Positions 23,630 through 36,369 of a DNA stretch of 64,000 nt are shown here, piece after piece (position 1 is the first letter of the stretch; each line of letters begins with the position of its first letter). A model generated the notes under the pieces. It was not told the origin of the DNA. It saw only the letters and a list, made by a program, of their open reading frames with translations, and made no database searches. Origin of the DNA: Sambucus nigra (lineage: Eukaryota > Streptophyta > Magnoliopsida > Dipsacales > Adoxaceae); assembly GCA_949130495.1 (NCBI GenBank), contig OX422213.1:206391660-206455659 (forward strand), in the 5' to 3' direction. The position numbers and the translations under genes are program-made.

Positions 23630-24634
23630 CTCAAAAATCTTAAGATCTAAGAGAATTCTTCGATACAAACTATAACAACCCGCCTTTTTTGTTATTCAGG
23701 GTAATCATGCCCTAATAGCAAGATATGTCGATTGTTATAATTAAAATACCATTCTTATCATGTGACAGAAATATGAGAGATTTAAAAACATTTTCCACAA
23801 GACATAATAAGATATATCCAATCAATAAATAAACCATATACCAAAATAAAATCCATCAAAATGTTAAAACTCTAATAATATAGAACTCTAAAAGCTATAA
23901 TGGCATCAACAATAATCTCACCAAATAAAATCACAAACCATGATGGAGTCTAAGGACCCACTAAATCCAAATACAATTGTCTCATAAAATAAGCGAATGG
24001 AATGGACAACTAAACTATACTATAAAATAAATATTCACTTACACATTTTGTTAATCTCCACACTATGCAGCTAACAGCTACCTAAAGTGAAATGTTAGTC
24101 AACAGTAATGGGTCAGGGCTCACTACAAGAATACTAGCTATGTTTCCCAATTAGGGTAACATGACCCCGTCATAAGCATTAAATAAAATACATATCTCAA
24201 TAGAATAGTTTAATTAATAATAAGAAGTTTAAATAATGATGCGTGTAAAGTAAACTACACAAACTATAAACTTTTCCATTATGTTCCTTTCAACATTTTA
24301 ATATCTTTCTTAATATTAAATAATATCAATTGCAACACCACGATAGCCAGTATGTATTTTCTATGACCTTGCACATACCATGGTGCTTTACTAGTCTTAT
24401 CTCATCAATAACCATACATTATTATTGTCTGACGGCCCATAATGAAACACCCTAAATAGTAGACTTACTTGAATCTATATTATTTAGGCTTTTCAACTAG
24501 TTTTGATATTATGTCAAACTTTTTTTTAGTTCGAGACCACTCTATGGTACGTCATGTAACACTACTTTGACTATCCAAAATCGTCAAGAATCGAGACTCA
24601 ATCAACGTATATATCTGAGTAAAGGTGTAACACA
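23630..24634 (-). repeat. Chromovirus-type LTR end and degenerate primer site; extent uncertain
   Basis: On the minus strand, GGCGGGTTGTTATAG (around 23670) is followed by a primer-site-like TTTGTATCGAAGA. This is the same arrangement as GGGGGTTGTTATAG plus TTGGTTTAGAGC at 33371-33395. The LTR body would extend to higher coordinates. A possible outer end is GGTGTAACA near 24634, but this is weak. Only the inner boundary is reasonably supported. Confidence 0.4.
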
Positions 24635-25309
24635 AAAGTGGATGCACATATGCATTTTGACACATTAGGAACTCATGCATATCATTTGTTTTAATTAGAT
24701 TATATGTCTAAAATGATTTTACTAAAAGTAAAATTGAATTTTTTTTATTAAAAATTGATTACCTATTTTCAAATAAATTTTTAGAATTTATTTGAAAGTT
24801 AAATTGTATAAACTTTTTATAAAATTAATTTTCTAATTTGAAAATGATTGTTTCAAAATTAAAATACATGTTAAAAAATTTGTGTTTAATTAAAAATTAT
24901 TTTTATGAATTTTTTGTTAAATATGTTTTTACAATAGGTTTAATACTTTAGGCCCCAAAACCTTTGTTCCCTTATGCCTAATCGAATAAGCCTATGGAAT
25001 TAATTGCCTTTTCATATTAGTGCAAGTAGTTAGCCTTAGGAAGATTTTAACTTTGTATTGCTTTTACCTATAGATATTAGGATCCCTTGTAGCTTAGTAT
25101 TAAATAGGTTCATTAATTTTTCACCAGTTAATGATAGCCTAGGGAACTATTAGATGTTAAAAGGAATATGAGCATTATATTTTAAAAGTTTTTATTTTAA
25201 TAGAGTTTATCCTTTAACCCTAGATGTCAGTTGAGTTTTACTTAACCTATTAGATTATTAGCTATAGGCTCTTATCACTCGATGGTGTGACCGATTAGAT
25301 ACCAGCTTT
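24635..25309. other. AT-rich sequence without identifiable feature
   Basis: No coding sequence, repeat boundary or RNA gene recognised. Contains runs of A and T typical of decayed transposon or spacer DNA. Confidence 0.5.
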
Positions 25310-25863
25310 TAGGGGTGCACATGGAACGGTTCGATTTGGTTCCACTACATAACCAGAACCAAAGTTGGTCTATTTCGTGGTTTTGGAACCAGAACCAGAA
25401 CCGAACCGAACCGAACCATCGATTATCAATTTGGTTCGGGTCGGTTCATAATTCTGATTCATGGTTCTTGTTCATGATTCTGGTTTACGATTCTAGTTCG
25501 TGGTTCTGGTTTGTAGTTCTCGTTAATGGTTCTGGTTCGCAGGTTGGTTCTCGAGTTGGTTAATGGTTTCGATTAATGGTTATGGTTAATGATTTTAGTT
25601 AATGGTTCAGGTTCAAGGGACAGTTATCGAGTCGGTTCTTCAGTTTGGTTCTTCGATTCGGTTCTTCACTTTGGTTTCGTGGGTTGGGTTCTCGATTCAG
25701 TTTGATTTGGTTCAGGTATGAAATCGAGAACCGAATCGAAAACTTCGGTTCTTAATTTTTTAGAACCAAAACCAATCCATGAAGAATAAAACTGAACTAA
25801 CCCAACCCACGATGGTTGGTTTGGTTCGGTTCTTCGGGTTGCCTATTTTTTAGCACACCCCTA
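25310..25863. mobile_element. hAT-like non-autonomous element rich in GGTTC/GAACC words
   Basis: It starts TAGGGGTGCAC and ends GCACACCCCTA, giving short inverted ends. The flanking 8-mers are CCAGCTTT (25302-25309) and TCAGCTTT (25864-25871), an 8-bp duplication with one mismatch, as expected for hAT. The 554-bp body is dominated by GGTTC, GGTTCGG and GAACCGAACC words in both orientations. No transposase is encoded. Plant genomes commonly carry short elements with AGGGGTG ends and repeated GGTTCG; the superfamily call rests on ends and duplication length. Confidence 0.7.
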
Positions 25864-26250
25864 TCAGCTTTTCAATCAAAAGCCTAGACCTTTGGTAAAT
25901 CAGTTTAGGTTATTACTGTTACACACCTGACTTGACTGTAGACCTTACTTGTACCTTTGGATTTTGTCCCTTTAGTTTGTTAGGAGTTAGGCTAGCTGTC
26001 AACCTTATTTCTTACCTCTTTTCCATTAACTGCTTATGGTTATAATATATATATATATATATATATATGGTTTCATGATTATTACTAAGACTTCAGATGT
26101 CCAATTTGGCTCGTTAGATTCAATTTTTAAGCGGTTTCGAGTAATGGTATATGATATTAAGAGTGAGCAATTATGTAATGGTGTTAACTTATTAAATTCA
26201 AACGACGATTCACACCAAATTTTAATCCTTTATCCCTAGAACATGCACTA
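25864..26250. other. Unassigned sequence with TA tract
   Basis: No gene seen. TA microsatellite at about 26044-26068. Confidence 0.5.
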
Positions 26251-27130
26251 TGTGATTTAAAACATAAATCAAATCAAGCATCAAACAAAGGTAAAGTTTC
26301 AGGAAAAAAAAAACCTTCGGGTAAAACCATTTATTCACTTTATAAAATATACAAATTGCAACTTGCAAATTTTATAAATGAATTTATTATGATCCTCTCA
26401 AGAATTACAAAGACCCAGTTTTCCTTCACCAATGATCCTCGTAAGAATCACAAGAACCGCAGTCCTTCGTCTTCAATAGTAAACCCCTTGGGTTTATAAA
26501 GTCAACCATGGAGATGCCTTCTCCACAAAGGTGTGTGTAAGATACTAAAAGTTTTTAGGGTTTAAACGAATTCAAAAGAACAATTTTCAGGATGAGTGTT
26601 GTGAATTAAAAAGTGTTTTAAAACACCAAAGAAAGAAGAACTTTTGCAAAAAATATGCAAAAACGGATCTGGCAAAAGTCTTAAGAAAACAAATACGAAA
26701 TAAGTATTTATAAGATGAACACAAATTTCACGGCAGTGCCTTCATTCGAATAACTTTTGAATCTCGTATGAGTGAGAATATCAGGCTCGTTCTAAAGAGA
26801 ATGGATCTCATTCAAATGACCTAAAACAATACGCCTTTATTCTATGTTATATTGAAGTAAACTTCAAATGAGACTTTGAACGAAACTAGGATCTTGTTAG
26901 AATGAGATTCTAATATCGTTTGAACGAGATACTCACATTTGGAAATTTTCAAATAATAAAAAACTGCCTAGATTTTTAAATAAAAAATTCTATTTCCAGT
27001 CTTGAAAAAACTAAACATTTTAAAATATATTCAAGGAATAAATTTAAACTCTAAATAGTATTATACCTTCAAAGAATGGAGATGCTTAAATGTTGGAGAT
27101 GTTAGATCTTCAAATCTCTGTGTCAGCTCG
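26251..27130 (-). repeat. Possible LTR fragment with TTCGAA-type palindromes
   Basis: Non-coding. It holds a cluster of degraded TTCGAA/TTTGAACGAGA words (26745-26935) like that of the copia LTR at 17262-17480. Read on the minus strand the order is similar. No ends were located, so this is suggestive only. Confidence 0.3.
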
Positions 27131-29027
27131 AATTAAATGGTAGAGGGATATGCCAAAAACTATGTCAGCCTTAGCTATGAGCAAATTATGCTCTTATAGA
27201 TATTTTAAAACAGCCTTGGTTTAGTTATCTAACGTGACCGTTGAGAAGATTTGCTAAAACAGATTTATCTGCTAGAGTTAGGTTTATAACAGATTATGAC
27301 CATTTGAGGCTTGATTTGTTAAATAGTTTAGGTTGTTATAAACTAGTTTTAGTTTGTTATAACTATCCTTTAAGCTTGTTTCTCAGCCATTAGATTACAA
27401 CCTTTGTGTATTTTTAATCTCAACCCTCTATTTGAAAAATGTTTCTATAATATTTTTTTGTCACCTATATGAACCCCATTGTATTGTTTATTAAAGTTGG
27501 ATAGTTACTTCATCCATTTCTTGAGTGAGAAACAAAATAGGGTTAGATTATTTTTCGAGAGATTATAGAGAATGAGAGAGAAAATATTTTGAGAGAGAGT
27601 ATTATTTTAATTCACATGGTGTGTTGCTTTTATTTTTATATTTATTTTTTGGGGTTGAACTCTCAATGATCTTACACCACACATACTCTTATGAAGAGTT
27701 TTTGTTTTTAATGTAGAGAGTTTTTGTGATTTAATGTTCAAATGATTTTTTACAAAAACTAATATCTTGGAGTTTTTAGATCCGAATATTAATGTTTATT
27801 TTTATGATCTAATATTTTGGTTTTTGTGTTATATATTATATATTTGTTAAAATCATAATTTTCTCCGAATTTTTTATGTTTGTTGAATATCTTTTATAGA
27901 TCTATATTTATGATTGTGAAATAATGTTTTAACACTTCTCTCATAAAACCTGAATGTATATTTTTTTAGAGAGAGAACACATTTTTTGTGTGAGAATAAA
28001 TTGTTTGTGTGTCTCTGTGATAATGTTCATATTAAGTGTTATACAAATTATCTTGAAAGAATATTTTAGGATTTACGTGATGATATATGTTTACTTCTTT
28101 CTTGAAAATTGAATTATGTCATTTTATGTTTATGATGATAATTTCTCTAATTTTGTTAGTAGAAATATTTTGATTAGACATATCCATGTTTTTTTTGCTT
28201 TTTTGGAATTTGTTGAATATGTTTTGTGAAAAGAAAAGTGTTGAATCGATTTTTTCATATTTATGCTTGAATGTTATATATCCTGAAATATATGAGAAAC
28301 GATATGGTATTGAGAATTAATGTTTGAAAATATGTTTTGTAAGTTGTTTAGAAAACTTGTTTTCTTAATAGTTGCATTGTGATTTTTTATCTGTTGTATT
28401 AGATATGAATCTTATTTTAAATATAACATGTTTTGTAACCATTTGTGTTGATGTGAGTTCTTGCATATTTTGCGTTTTAGAACATTTCACTACACTACAC
28501 ATGTTACACTTCACTAAGACCACTAGTACTCTAAATTGCATGGGTTAACGCTGAGAACAATGAGTGTGGAGAAATCAAGAGGGAAGTCTACATCAAACAA
28601 GTTTTTTTGCTCTACATCTACATCGATTCGAGATTATCGTATTTTGTTTTTGTAGGTAAGCATCCCATAATTTCTTTGTATTTGTAACTTGTACTTTTGA
28701 TTTATATCTTTGGTGATATTTTTTGTTTTACTTCGTAAAGGGAGTTGTGGATGTTTTCCCCATATTCAAGACTATATAATGTTAAAAAACATGCATGTTA
28801 TTCTTCATTGCCTCATCTCCTACTATTTGTGATTTGTTATTAAAAATGTTATATATGATTTATTTTATTAATTTAGAATCATACATCATATAGGATATAT
28901 TGCATTGGAATGTTATATAAATCGGATTAATATTAATTTGACTTTGGAATAAATCAGATTTAATCGATTTAACTTCCGCGAATATTAAAATCTAATTAGG
29001 TTGCATAATAAAGTTTTTCTTGTTTTG

Positions 29028-29089
<62 letters not shown>

Positions 29090-29220
29090 GTATGTTATTA
29101 GAAAAACTTGCATGAAATCAGAGTATTGCACGTGTAGAATGGCTAATTTTTTTCAATTGGAATCAAAGCCTATTTTCCTCATAATGTCTCTTGCACATAC
29201 CATGATGTAACTCCACACAA
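27131..29220. other. Unassigned AT-rich sequence, possible copia LTR remnant near 27,300-27,560
   Basis: No protein motif. Around 27,330-27,500 a GTTATAACTATCC...CATTGTATTG texture recalls small copia LTRs, but ends could not be found. A 56-base AT microsatellite lies at 29031-29086. Confidence 0.35.
29031..29086. repeat. AT microsatellite
   Basis: 56 bases of alternating AT. Confidence 0.95.
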
Positions 29221-30490
29221 AATCCATCACTATAGTGCTATTAAGGATCAATATACTCGGAAAAAACTCTTCCCAAAAAACTTTTATTAATCATCCAATA
29301 GGAATTATAAAACAAAAACTAGTTTTGATGATTTCCTATTTCATTCTTAGTTTTTAGAAGATCCTCCAAGTCTCCAGATGCCTTTTAGGCGGGGAAGAAG
29401 TCCCAAGACTATCCCCATACCTTAAACAGACCACTATTTGACTCATAAAGCCTCTCTTCCTTTCAAGGGTGAGTTATGGTACTGTAGGAGACTCAATCGC
29501 ATTTCTTCCTCCTAGGGAGGCTAGTCTTTCTATCATACCTCCTTAAGTAAGCTCAAAGACGATAGTATCAAGGTTCAGTCATGATTTATGTTCAGAACAG
29601 ACCTCAGATTGAAGGAAAATGACCTCCCGTGGTCACCAAGGCCTCAATCTTAGGATGTGGTAGTATGTGTTACTTTAGGATCAATTTCAAGAAACTTTAC
29701 AATCCTTCTAGTGCCTAGGATCTCCATGGCTCCTACAAGCAAATTGATGGAGTAGGTGATAAGAAGAAGACTATTCGACCTATGGAAACTACCCATCTAC
29801 ACTTATAATGAATTCTCCCATCTGAGTTAAATTCACTCAACAATCACCTTACACCACCTATAAATAATTCTTCGAACACTCCACCACTTTGCTGACACTA
29901 TCAAACCTCAGGGACACCCCGATCATGTTATAACACTCCACTCATTCTATCTCCAAGAGTTCTTTTATAAATAAGAAGTTGGTAGAAGGTGAAAGGGTAC
30001 CAATCTCGAGCATTCAAAGATATTAAGGCATTCACTCAATCGGGCTTGAAAGAGTTCTATACATACACAGTTGTTTACACTTTGTCCAATGCTCGCAACC
30101 CATTATTGTAAGCTTATACTTGTAATTTGGATAATTTCCACTATTTACACCTATGTGTTCCTTGTTGAGACCAAAATAAGTACCTAGTCACCTTAGATAA
30201 GTCATTCACTTGCTTACTAAGGTCCTCTATGTTGTTGACAAAGGTCGCACAACCTCAGACTCTCTTGACCAAATCTCAAAAGGTCTCTTATAGTGTAATA
30301 CTTCATTTTCAATCTAACAAACCAGTGGAATACCTTTGACAATGTACGTATGACCTTCATCTGAGGTTCAAACCAATTTAAATCATTATCTCTTATTTTG
30401 ACACTTCCCGCCTCTTTCTCGTCTGAGGTCCATGAGGAAACACTTGTGGGTCTAAACTCGCTTACGATCTTAGCACTCAATAGTTTGGTA
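29221..30490 (+). repeat. Tat-type 5' LTR, plus strand (left end approximate)
   Basis: Non-coding block of about 1.2 kb directly upstream of a Tat-type primer site. It contains TATA-like ACCTATAAATAATTC (about 29,859-29,873). The left end was not identified. The 87-residue open frame on the opposite strand (30217-30480) has no recognisable motif and is treated as chance. Confidence 0.5.
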
Positions 30491-30492
30491 TC

Positions 30493-30510
30493 ATTTGTGG
30501 GAATGACAAG
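30493..30510 (+). other. Mutated Tat primer-binding site
   Basis: TGGTATCATTTGTGGGAA aligns with TGGCGCCGTCTGTGGGAA of the intact Tat element. All differences are C-to-T or G-to-A, at the CpG-rich part. It marks the start of a plus-strand Tat interior. Confidence 0.65.
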
Positions 30511-30891
30511 TTAAAGTTCTCTCAAATACATACCTTGATAGTTTTAAAAACGGTGACTAATGATGCCTTAACTCGTTCTTTTAAAGAGAAGGAGGACGAG
30601 CAAAAAATGCTGTAAGAGTAATTAACCGTCATTCTCAATACGCCCCATTTACCCCCCCCAGAGGTGGAAGAAGTGGTACCATAACATAGTGGTATTGGGG
30701 AACACCATGAGTCCTAGTTAGAAGGAGAAGATGATCAAGAAGATATGCTCAAGTCCCTTAATGATCAGAAACTCACATTCTTATCAAGGACAAGCTATCA
30801 CTCCCCGTAGTCTAATCCCAATGATGTTTTAGGGCAGCTAGGTTATGGGATGGAGAGATAAAGAAGATGCAGGATTGGTTTGGGAATTTTC
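30511..30891 (+). pseudogene. gag: Tat leader/gag start, cut by insertion at 30892
   Basis: About 380 bp after the primer site, A/G-rich, encoding acidic and Lys-rich fragments with stops. The position corresponds to the beginning of Tat gag. Continuity ends where the Tekay-like LTR begins. Assignment is by position rather than motif. Confidence 0.4.
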
Positions 30892-33382
30892 TGTAACACC
30901 CCGTATTTTTATAACAATTAATTTGGTAAAGTTTTAATTAAATCAATTTCGTGAATAAATTACTTGAATGTGATATGCATGATCGTGTGATTCATTAAGT
31001 CCAAAAGTGTATATTCGTAGATAAAAAAATTGCATGTTAACTATACATGGTTTGGGGTGCATTTTAGAGTGATTTGGGAACTCGTTTAGGCATTTTAAAT
31101 ATCTTAAGTTGTACCCAGGGCATAGGTATACCCTTAAGGGAGATATTCAACCAATTCGGGTAGTATTTCAGGCTTATTTGGGGGCCCAAAATTAGGGGTT
31201 TAGAGGTAATACGGGATTAGAGGTTTAAATAAGTTACTAACCCCATCTAAACCCTCATTCCATCAATAATAGAGTTGCCTTAGTAGCCCCACACCTTTAG
31301 AAGAAGTTAACAAGGCTATAAAGGAGAGGAAGAACAAGAATCCAAGAGAGGAGGCTCTAATCACCGATTTAAGGCAAGAATTTTCTTGCTAAATTAATTG
31401 TAATTTATCTTCTTCATTCATATGGAAGTTTTTCCCACAAAAATTACCGATTAAAAATCTATTTAAAGATTCAAAACTAACATGTTAAAATCAAGAATTG
31501 TTGGGATTTATCGAAGAATAATTGTGTTTGGGGAATTAAACAATTTTGGTGACAAACCCAGAATTGATACCGTTTTTATTGAGAAAGCTATTATTAAATT
31601 CCATGTGATAGGACATATGTTTACAATTGATTTTAATTCATGTATGGGTCCCATTATTCTAGAAATTTTTAGATAGAGAATTAATATCTTTATTTGTTTA
31701 GATAATCTTTAATGTTATAAATCCAATTTCTTGAATATACCGTGGGGTTACTATGCGTAGAGTGGGTATATAATCAGATATCATAGTTTCATGACTATAA
31801 TAGGGTTGTAGTTATTGAAATTGAAGTGTGATATATTGTAAAGACAAAATTGGATTTGTGGGGATGAAACCCGTATAGAAAAAAGCTTCAGATCTGAAAA
31901 TCTGACATCTCATTTGAAGCTCGTTCCAATGTGATATGGGTTTCGTTCGAACGAGACCTGACTTCGTTCGAACAAATTTTCTAGGTTAGGTCTAGGTTAA
32001 TCCATGGAAACATCTGGGGGATTTTTATGAATTCAAGCTAGTATGTGGGAGGATATCTAAGTGAGTGGATATTTAATTAAAAATATAATTGTGTCCTAGT
32101 CATTGAATGGGAAATTTTAATAATTAACTAGATGGAAAATTCTTATGGAATGGGTATTATTATGATATTAATAAAACCTGGTTGCGGTGGTTATAGGGGT
32201 AACTACCTATACATATTATATGGTACAAATATGTATTCATTATTTGTGTGAACAAACCCGTGTTCGCGGATGGCCTATCGATTGGGGTTGCGTACGTCTT
32301 CGGGACCATAGCACATGTCAGCACGGCTGGGCTAGGCATTGTGTAGGTCATTTTTTATGTCTTACGTGGCAGCACCACTTGCAATGAGGTAAGTGGGATA
32401 GTCGAAATCCATTTTCATCGTCGGGGGTATGGACCTTGCAATGGTATACTGTGTAGGGACTGCCCCGTTGATGTGCATTTTGTTTACGTTTGTTTGGTGA
32501 GGGACTCCTCCAGAGTTACTGATAGAGCCCAAAATGAAAATCGAAGGTAGATGACTTCATGTGTCGTATATACGTGAGGACATTTATAGTCATGTAAGTT
32601 AATTGATAACAATTCCATGTAGTCTAATGATGTTGACAATTGTAATTATACAATAGTACGCAAAATACACAATGTTATAATATGATATTTCTTGGGGTAG
32701 TGTTGTGGGGTTATTAGGGGGACTATAATCATATGTGTATATGTTTATCTCCCGTTTATTAGTTGTGCTAGATACCTTGATACTATCATGATATTAAAAT
32801 CTATATTTGGGACTTGGGTTGGAATGCGTATAGTATTACACTTAGATGAGGGTTGAGATACTTACTACATGTGAGTGCCGATGGGCGGTGTGTAATTGGA
32901 ATTAACTGCTCAATTACATATTGATTTTGTAAGCTAATTCCTGCAACTTCAGGGCGCTGACCCAAATTATAAAATGTTTTCCCCCATGTTTGCCTAGATA
33001 GGGATAGCAGGGTTGACAAGAGATCACACTTACCGACACACTAGCTCATTAGCAGCTTCAGTTCGATTGATTCAAGCATATGTTTCTACTCTTATTTCAG
33101 TCATTTTATTATTCTAGAGATTGTATGGTCATAAGCCCGAGATTTATTATTCGATCATTTTATTTTTCAGTTATGCTTGAGTTGGATGTTTTATGACTAA
33201 TGGGAGTTGGGATTTATTTATTTTCATATATTGGTTCATATGGTTTTATTGTGCGTGTATGTCTTAAAAATAAAAATGTCATATTATGGATGATGCTAAG
33301 AATTGTATAAATTGTTAGATAAGACCCACCTTCGGTGTATTGTGTCTAGACAACCTTTACGTGTAAAATGGGGGTTGTTATA
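30892..33382 (+). repeat. 5' LTR of plus-strand Tekay-like chromovirus (2,491 bp)
   Basis: It starts TGTAACACCCCGTATTTT and ends GGGGGTTGTTATA (final CA mutated to TA), followed directly by a primer-site relative. It contains AGGCAAGA...CTTGC at 31372-31389 after a purine-rich GAGAGGAAGAACAAG stretch, and the TTCGTTCGAACGAG palindrome cluster at 31905-31975. The 3' copy at 37003 differs heavily (roughly 15-20% by eye, plus indels), so this is an old insertion. TTTTC (30887-30891) would be the left target duplication. Confidence 0.85.
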
Positions 33383-33384
33383 GT

Positions 33385-33395
33385 TGGTTTAGAGC
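33385..33395 (+). other. Degenerate Met-type primer-binding site
   Basis: TGGTTTAGAGC, which equals TGGTATCAGAGC with one base lost and one C-to-T change, right after the 5' LTR. Confidence 0.7.
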
Positions 33396-33539
33396 ATCCA
33401 GGTTCTAGTGTACTTGGGATCTATATTGGGCTTGTTATGTTTTTCATTACGTTCCTTCGTTATGTAGATCCTACGATTAGGAAACATTATACTCTTTATT
33501 ATCTATTACCAATATTAATCTTGTTTACTTTTAGATGGA

Positions 33540-34700
33540 AAATGATAGGCATGATAGACCATGACGTGTTATCACCGAGGTTGCAAAGGATAGGGCTCAG
33601 CAAGAACCATAGCCACACCATGCCCACCCATGGTTACTCCTAAAGAAATTGCCACGATAGTGACACATGCAATTTTTACAGTGATGGTCGCTATAACCAC
33701 AACAATAACCACCACCACCTTCCTCACAGCAGGTGGTGCTAGCTGTTCAGGCATAGAGAACAATTTGGGAGAGAGCTAGGGAGGCCCTCACTGAAGGCCA
33801 CCAACCAGAATTTGGTACGAGTCGAGATATCTTAGTGGCCACTCAGCGGAAGAAAGACATTCAGAGTCATTTTAGGAATTTTGATTACACGACAGTGCAT
33901 AAATAGATGTTCGATTCATTTTGACGGGTACGCCTTACAGTGGTGGGAATTGGTCACCACACTGGAGGAATGAGACTGGCTGACTATTGATGAGGTCTGG
34001 GTTAAGTTTGAGGGAAAGTATTTCCCACCCGCCATGAAATCAGAGATGAGGAGGAAATTTATAGACCTTAAGAAGGAGAATCGTACTATAGCAGAGTATG
34101 AGGAGGAGCATACTGCATTATCTTTACTTACTGATGATGAGGTAAGCACTGAAGAAAATAGAATTGAGAAGTTTTTATCAGAGACAAATTAGCACATCAG
34201 GAAATCTTTATAGGAAAATCTGTCTTTTAACATCTACAGTCAAATAGTGAATGTCACTTTGCTGCACTATCATGATCACATGTCATTTTAGAAAAGTAAG
34301 GGGGAGAAGAGATCCAGTTCAGAGATGTCAAGATAGTAGGGCAATACGAGTGGGAATGGTAGTCAGGGGGGCCAAAAGTTTAATGGGTCTCAAGTAGGGG
34401 ATCAATATAGGAGGCATAGGGGTTCTGATTATCAAACAAGTAGGGCCAACAACAGAGGGTCCATCTGGCCAGTGGCCGCATGGCCAAGGCCAACATGGCC
34501 AACAGTATGATAGGAGCCACTTTCAAGGTAATTCTATGTTTATGGAAAGAATGGACACCTAGAAAAGAGGTGACCTTGAGGTATTCGAGGGGCACATGAA
34601 TAAGGATAAAAACATGGCGTCAGCAGTTGCAAGACCCACCAAGGATTGAAGTACTAGCACTACCAGCTCTGACTGCCTCACCTAAGGGGAAACAATCATA
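33540..34700 (+). pseudogene. gag: Tekay-like gag, decayed
   Basis: Reading with many stops and frame changes. The block at 33940-34180 gives QWWELVTTLEE, then DEVWVKFEGKYFPPAMKSEMRRKFIDLKKENRTIAEYEEEHTAL in short runs, the usual Retrotrans_gag signature (WWE, F..KYFP, R..F..L, T..EYE). A degraded zinc knuckle (YGKNGHLEKR) lies near 34540. Gag packages the RNA. This copy cannot make a full product. Confidence 0.75.
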
Positions 34701-34739
34701 GTTATAGTATAGGCGCATGTAGCATGTCGTACCTGGAGA

Positions 34740-36350
34740 GGGAATAGTTCCATCATAGGAAATGGAGGGTATGTTCCCTATTTCTGGACATGTAGGGCGC
34801 ATTTTATTTTACACGGGTGCATCTCATTCATTTGTCAGTACTAGCTTTTCTCGTATATCGAGGATGATAGATTTCTCGTCTGATATAGTGTTTTACATTT
34901 ATTCACCCGTGGGTCGAGGGGAACCCATACGTTCAGTGTTTAAAGGTATAGGGATTGATGTTGGAAGAGTCAGTTTAGTGGCAGACCTACTTGTGTTAGA
35001 TATGTATGAGTAAGAGTTAGGGATGGATTGTCTAGCTACGTACAAGGCTTGTGTTTATTATTATGGCAGGTCCAACATCTTTGCCATTTTGGGGCAAGAG
35101 ATGTACCTTTTTGTGATGTCGAGCCCAGAAGGAGGGTCGAACACGCATTTGTATTACATTAAGTATGAGACTTCTTATGAGGTCGTCATTTCGCTAGACT
35201 TCATCCCGATTCTTAGGGAGTTTTCAAATGTGTTGGGGGAGATTCTAGGGTTTCCACCGAGTAGGGAGGCCGACTTTATGATTGACTTGATTTTAAGTAC
35301 GAGACCCATCACATGTGCTCCGTATCATATGATTCCTTTGGAGATGAGATATCTTAGAGATCAGATTCAGTAGCTACTAGGTCGAGTATTTATTCGGAGG
35401 ATTTCTTTGCCTTGGGGTGCTCCCATTCTATTCGTTAAGAAGAAAGATGGATCACAGAGACTTTTCATCGATTATAGGGAGTTGGACAAGGTCACTATAC
35501 ATAACAAGTGTCCACTTACCGCATTGATAATTTATTCGACCAATTAAGGGGTGCATCATATTATTCTAAGATTGACTTGAGGTTGGAGTACCTTTAGTTG
35601 AGAATTCAGGAATAAGATTTGTTAGGACAATATTTTTTAAGAGATATGAATCGTATGAGTTCTTGGTTATGCCTTTTGGCCTAACCAATGCACCGATAGT
35701 GTTCATGAACCTGATGAATAGGGTTTTCAAGTACTTTCTAGATAAGTTTGTCATTGTGTTCATAGATGACATATTGATTTATTCTCGGACCGTAAAGGAG
35801 CACGCACAGCACTTGCAAATAGTCTTGCAAATGTTATGGGACCATTAGCTCTATGTTATGTCTGAGAAATACAGATTCTGGTTGCAGGAGGTTCAGTCTT
35901 AGGCCACGTTGAATCTAAGAGGGGGATATTAGTGATATAGGAAAAGTTTCAGCAGTGATGGAGTGGGGAAAGCCCATTACACCTACGGAGGTGTATAATT
36001 GTCTCGGTTTGGCAGGGTACTTCCGTCGATTTATTCAGAGGTTCTCAAAGATAGTTGGCCTCTAACGAATTTGACGTGGAAGAATGTGCCATTTGTGTAG
36101 GATGATGGATGTTATTAGGCATTTAAATATCTAAACATCATGTTGACGTCGGCTCCGATACTTTGTTTTCCTCATGGATGGATTGACTATAAGATCTTAA
36201 CGGATGTATCCTTGTGAGGACTTATAGGGGTATTGATTTAGGAAGAGATGCTTATAGCTTATGATTCCCGAAATATTAAGCCTCATGAGGGGAATTACCC
36301 CACCCATGATTTGGAGTTGGTAGTCATGGAACCTTTTGAGGCATTGTATT
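34740..36350 (+). pseudogene. pol: Tekay-like protease, reverse transcriptase and start of RNase H, decayed
   Basis: The protease region (34762-35013) has LFYTGASHSFVS, in which the catalytic Asp of DTGA is replaced by Tyr. RT follows with [19 protein letters not shown] (about 35430), [20 protein letters not shown] and FIDDILIYS (about 35670-35790), the last being the YxDD-equivalent box F-I-D-D of gypsy RT. AGYFRRFI (about 36015) belongs to the RT connection region, and NYPTHDLEL (about 36290) is in RNase H. Many stops and at least two frameshifts interrupt it. The reading then jumps to the integrase C-terminus (see 36370). Confidence 0.85.
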
Positions 36351-36369
36351 GGAGGCCTTTTGTTTCACC

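Noticed and set aside
30217..30480. 87-residue minus-strand open frame
   Set aside because: Overlaps the putative Tat LTR end; no family motif.
32160..32387. Overlapping open frames on both strands
   Set aside because: Inside the Tekay-like 5' LTR; only weakly similar in the 3' LTR copy (38326-38520), as expected from LTR identity rather than coding.
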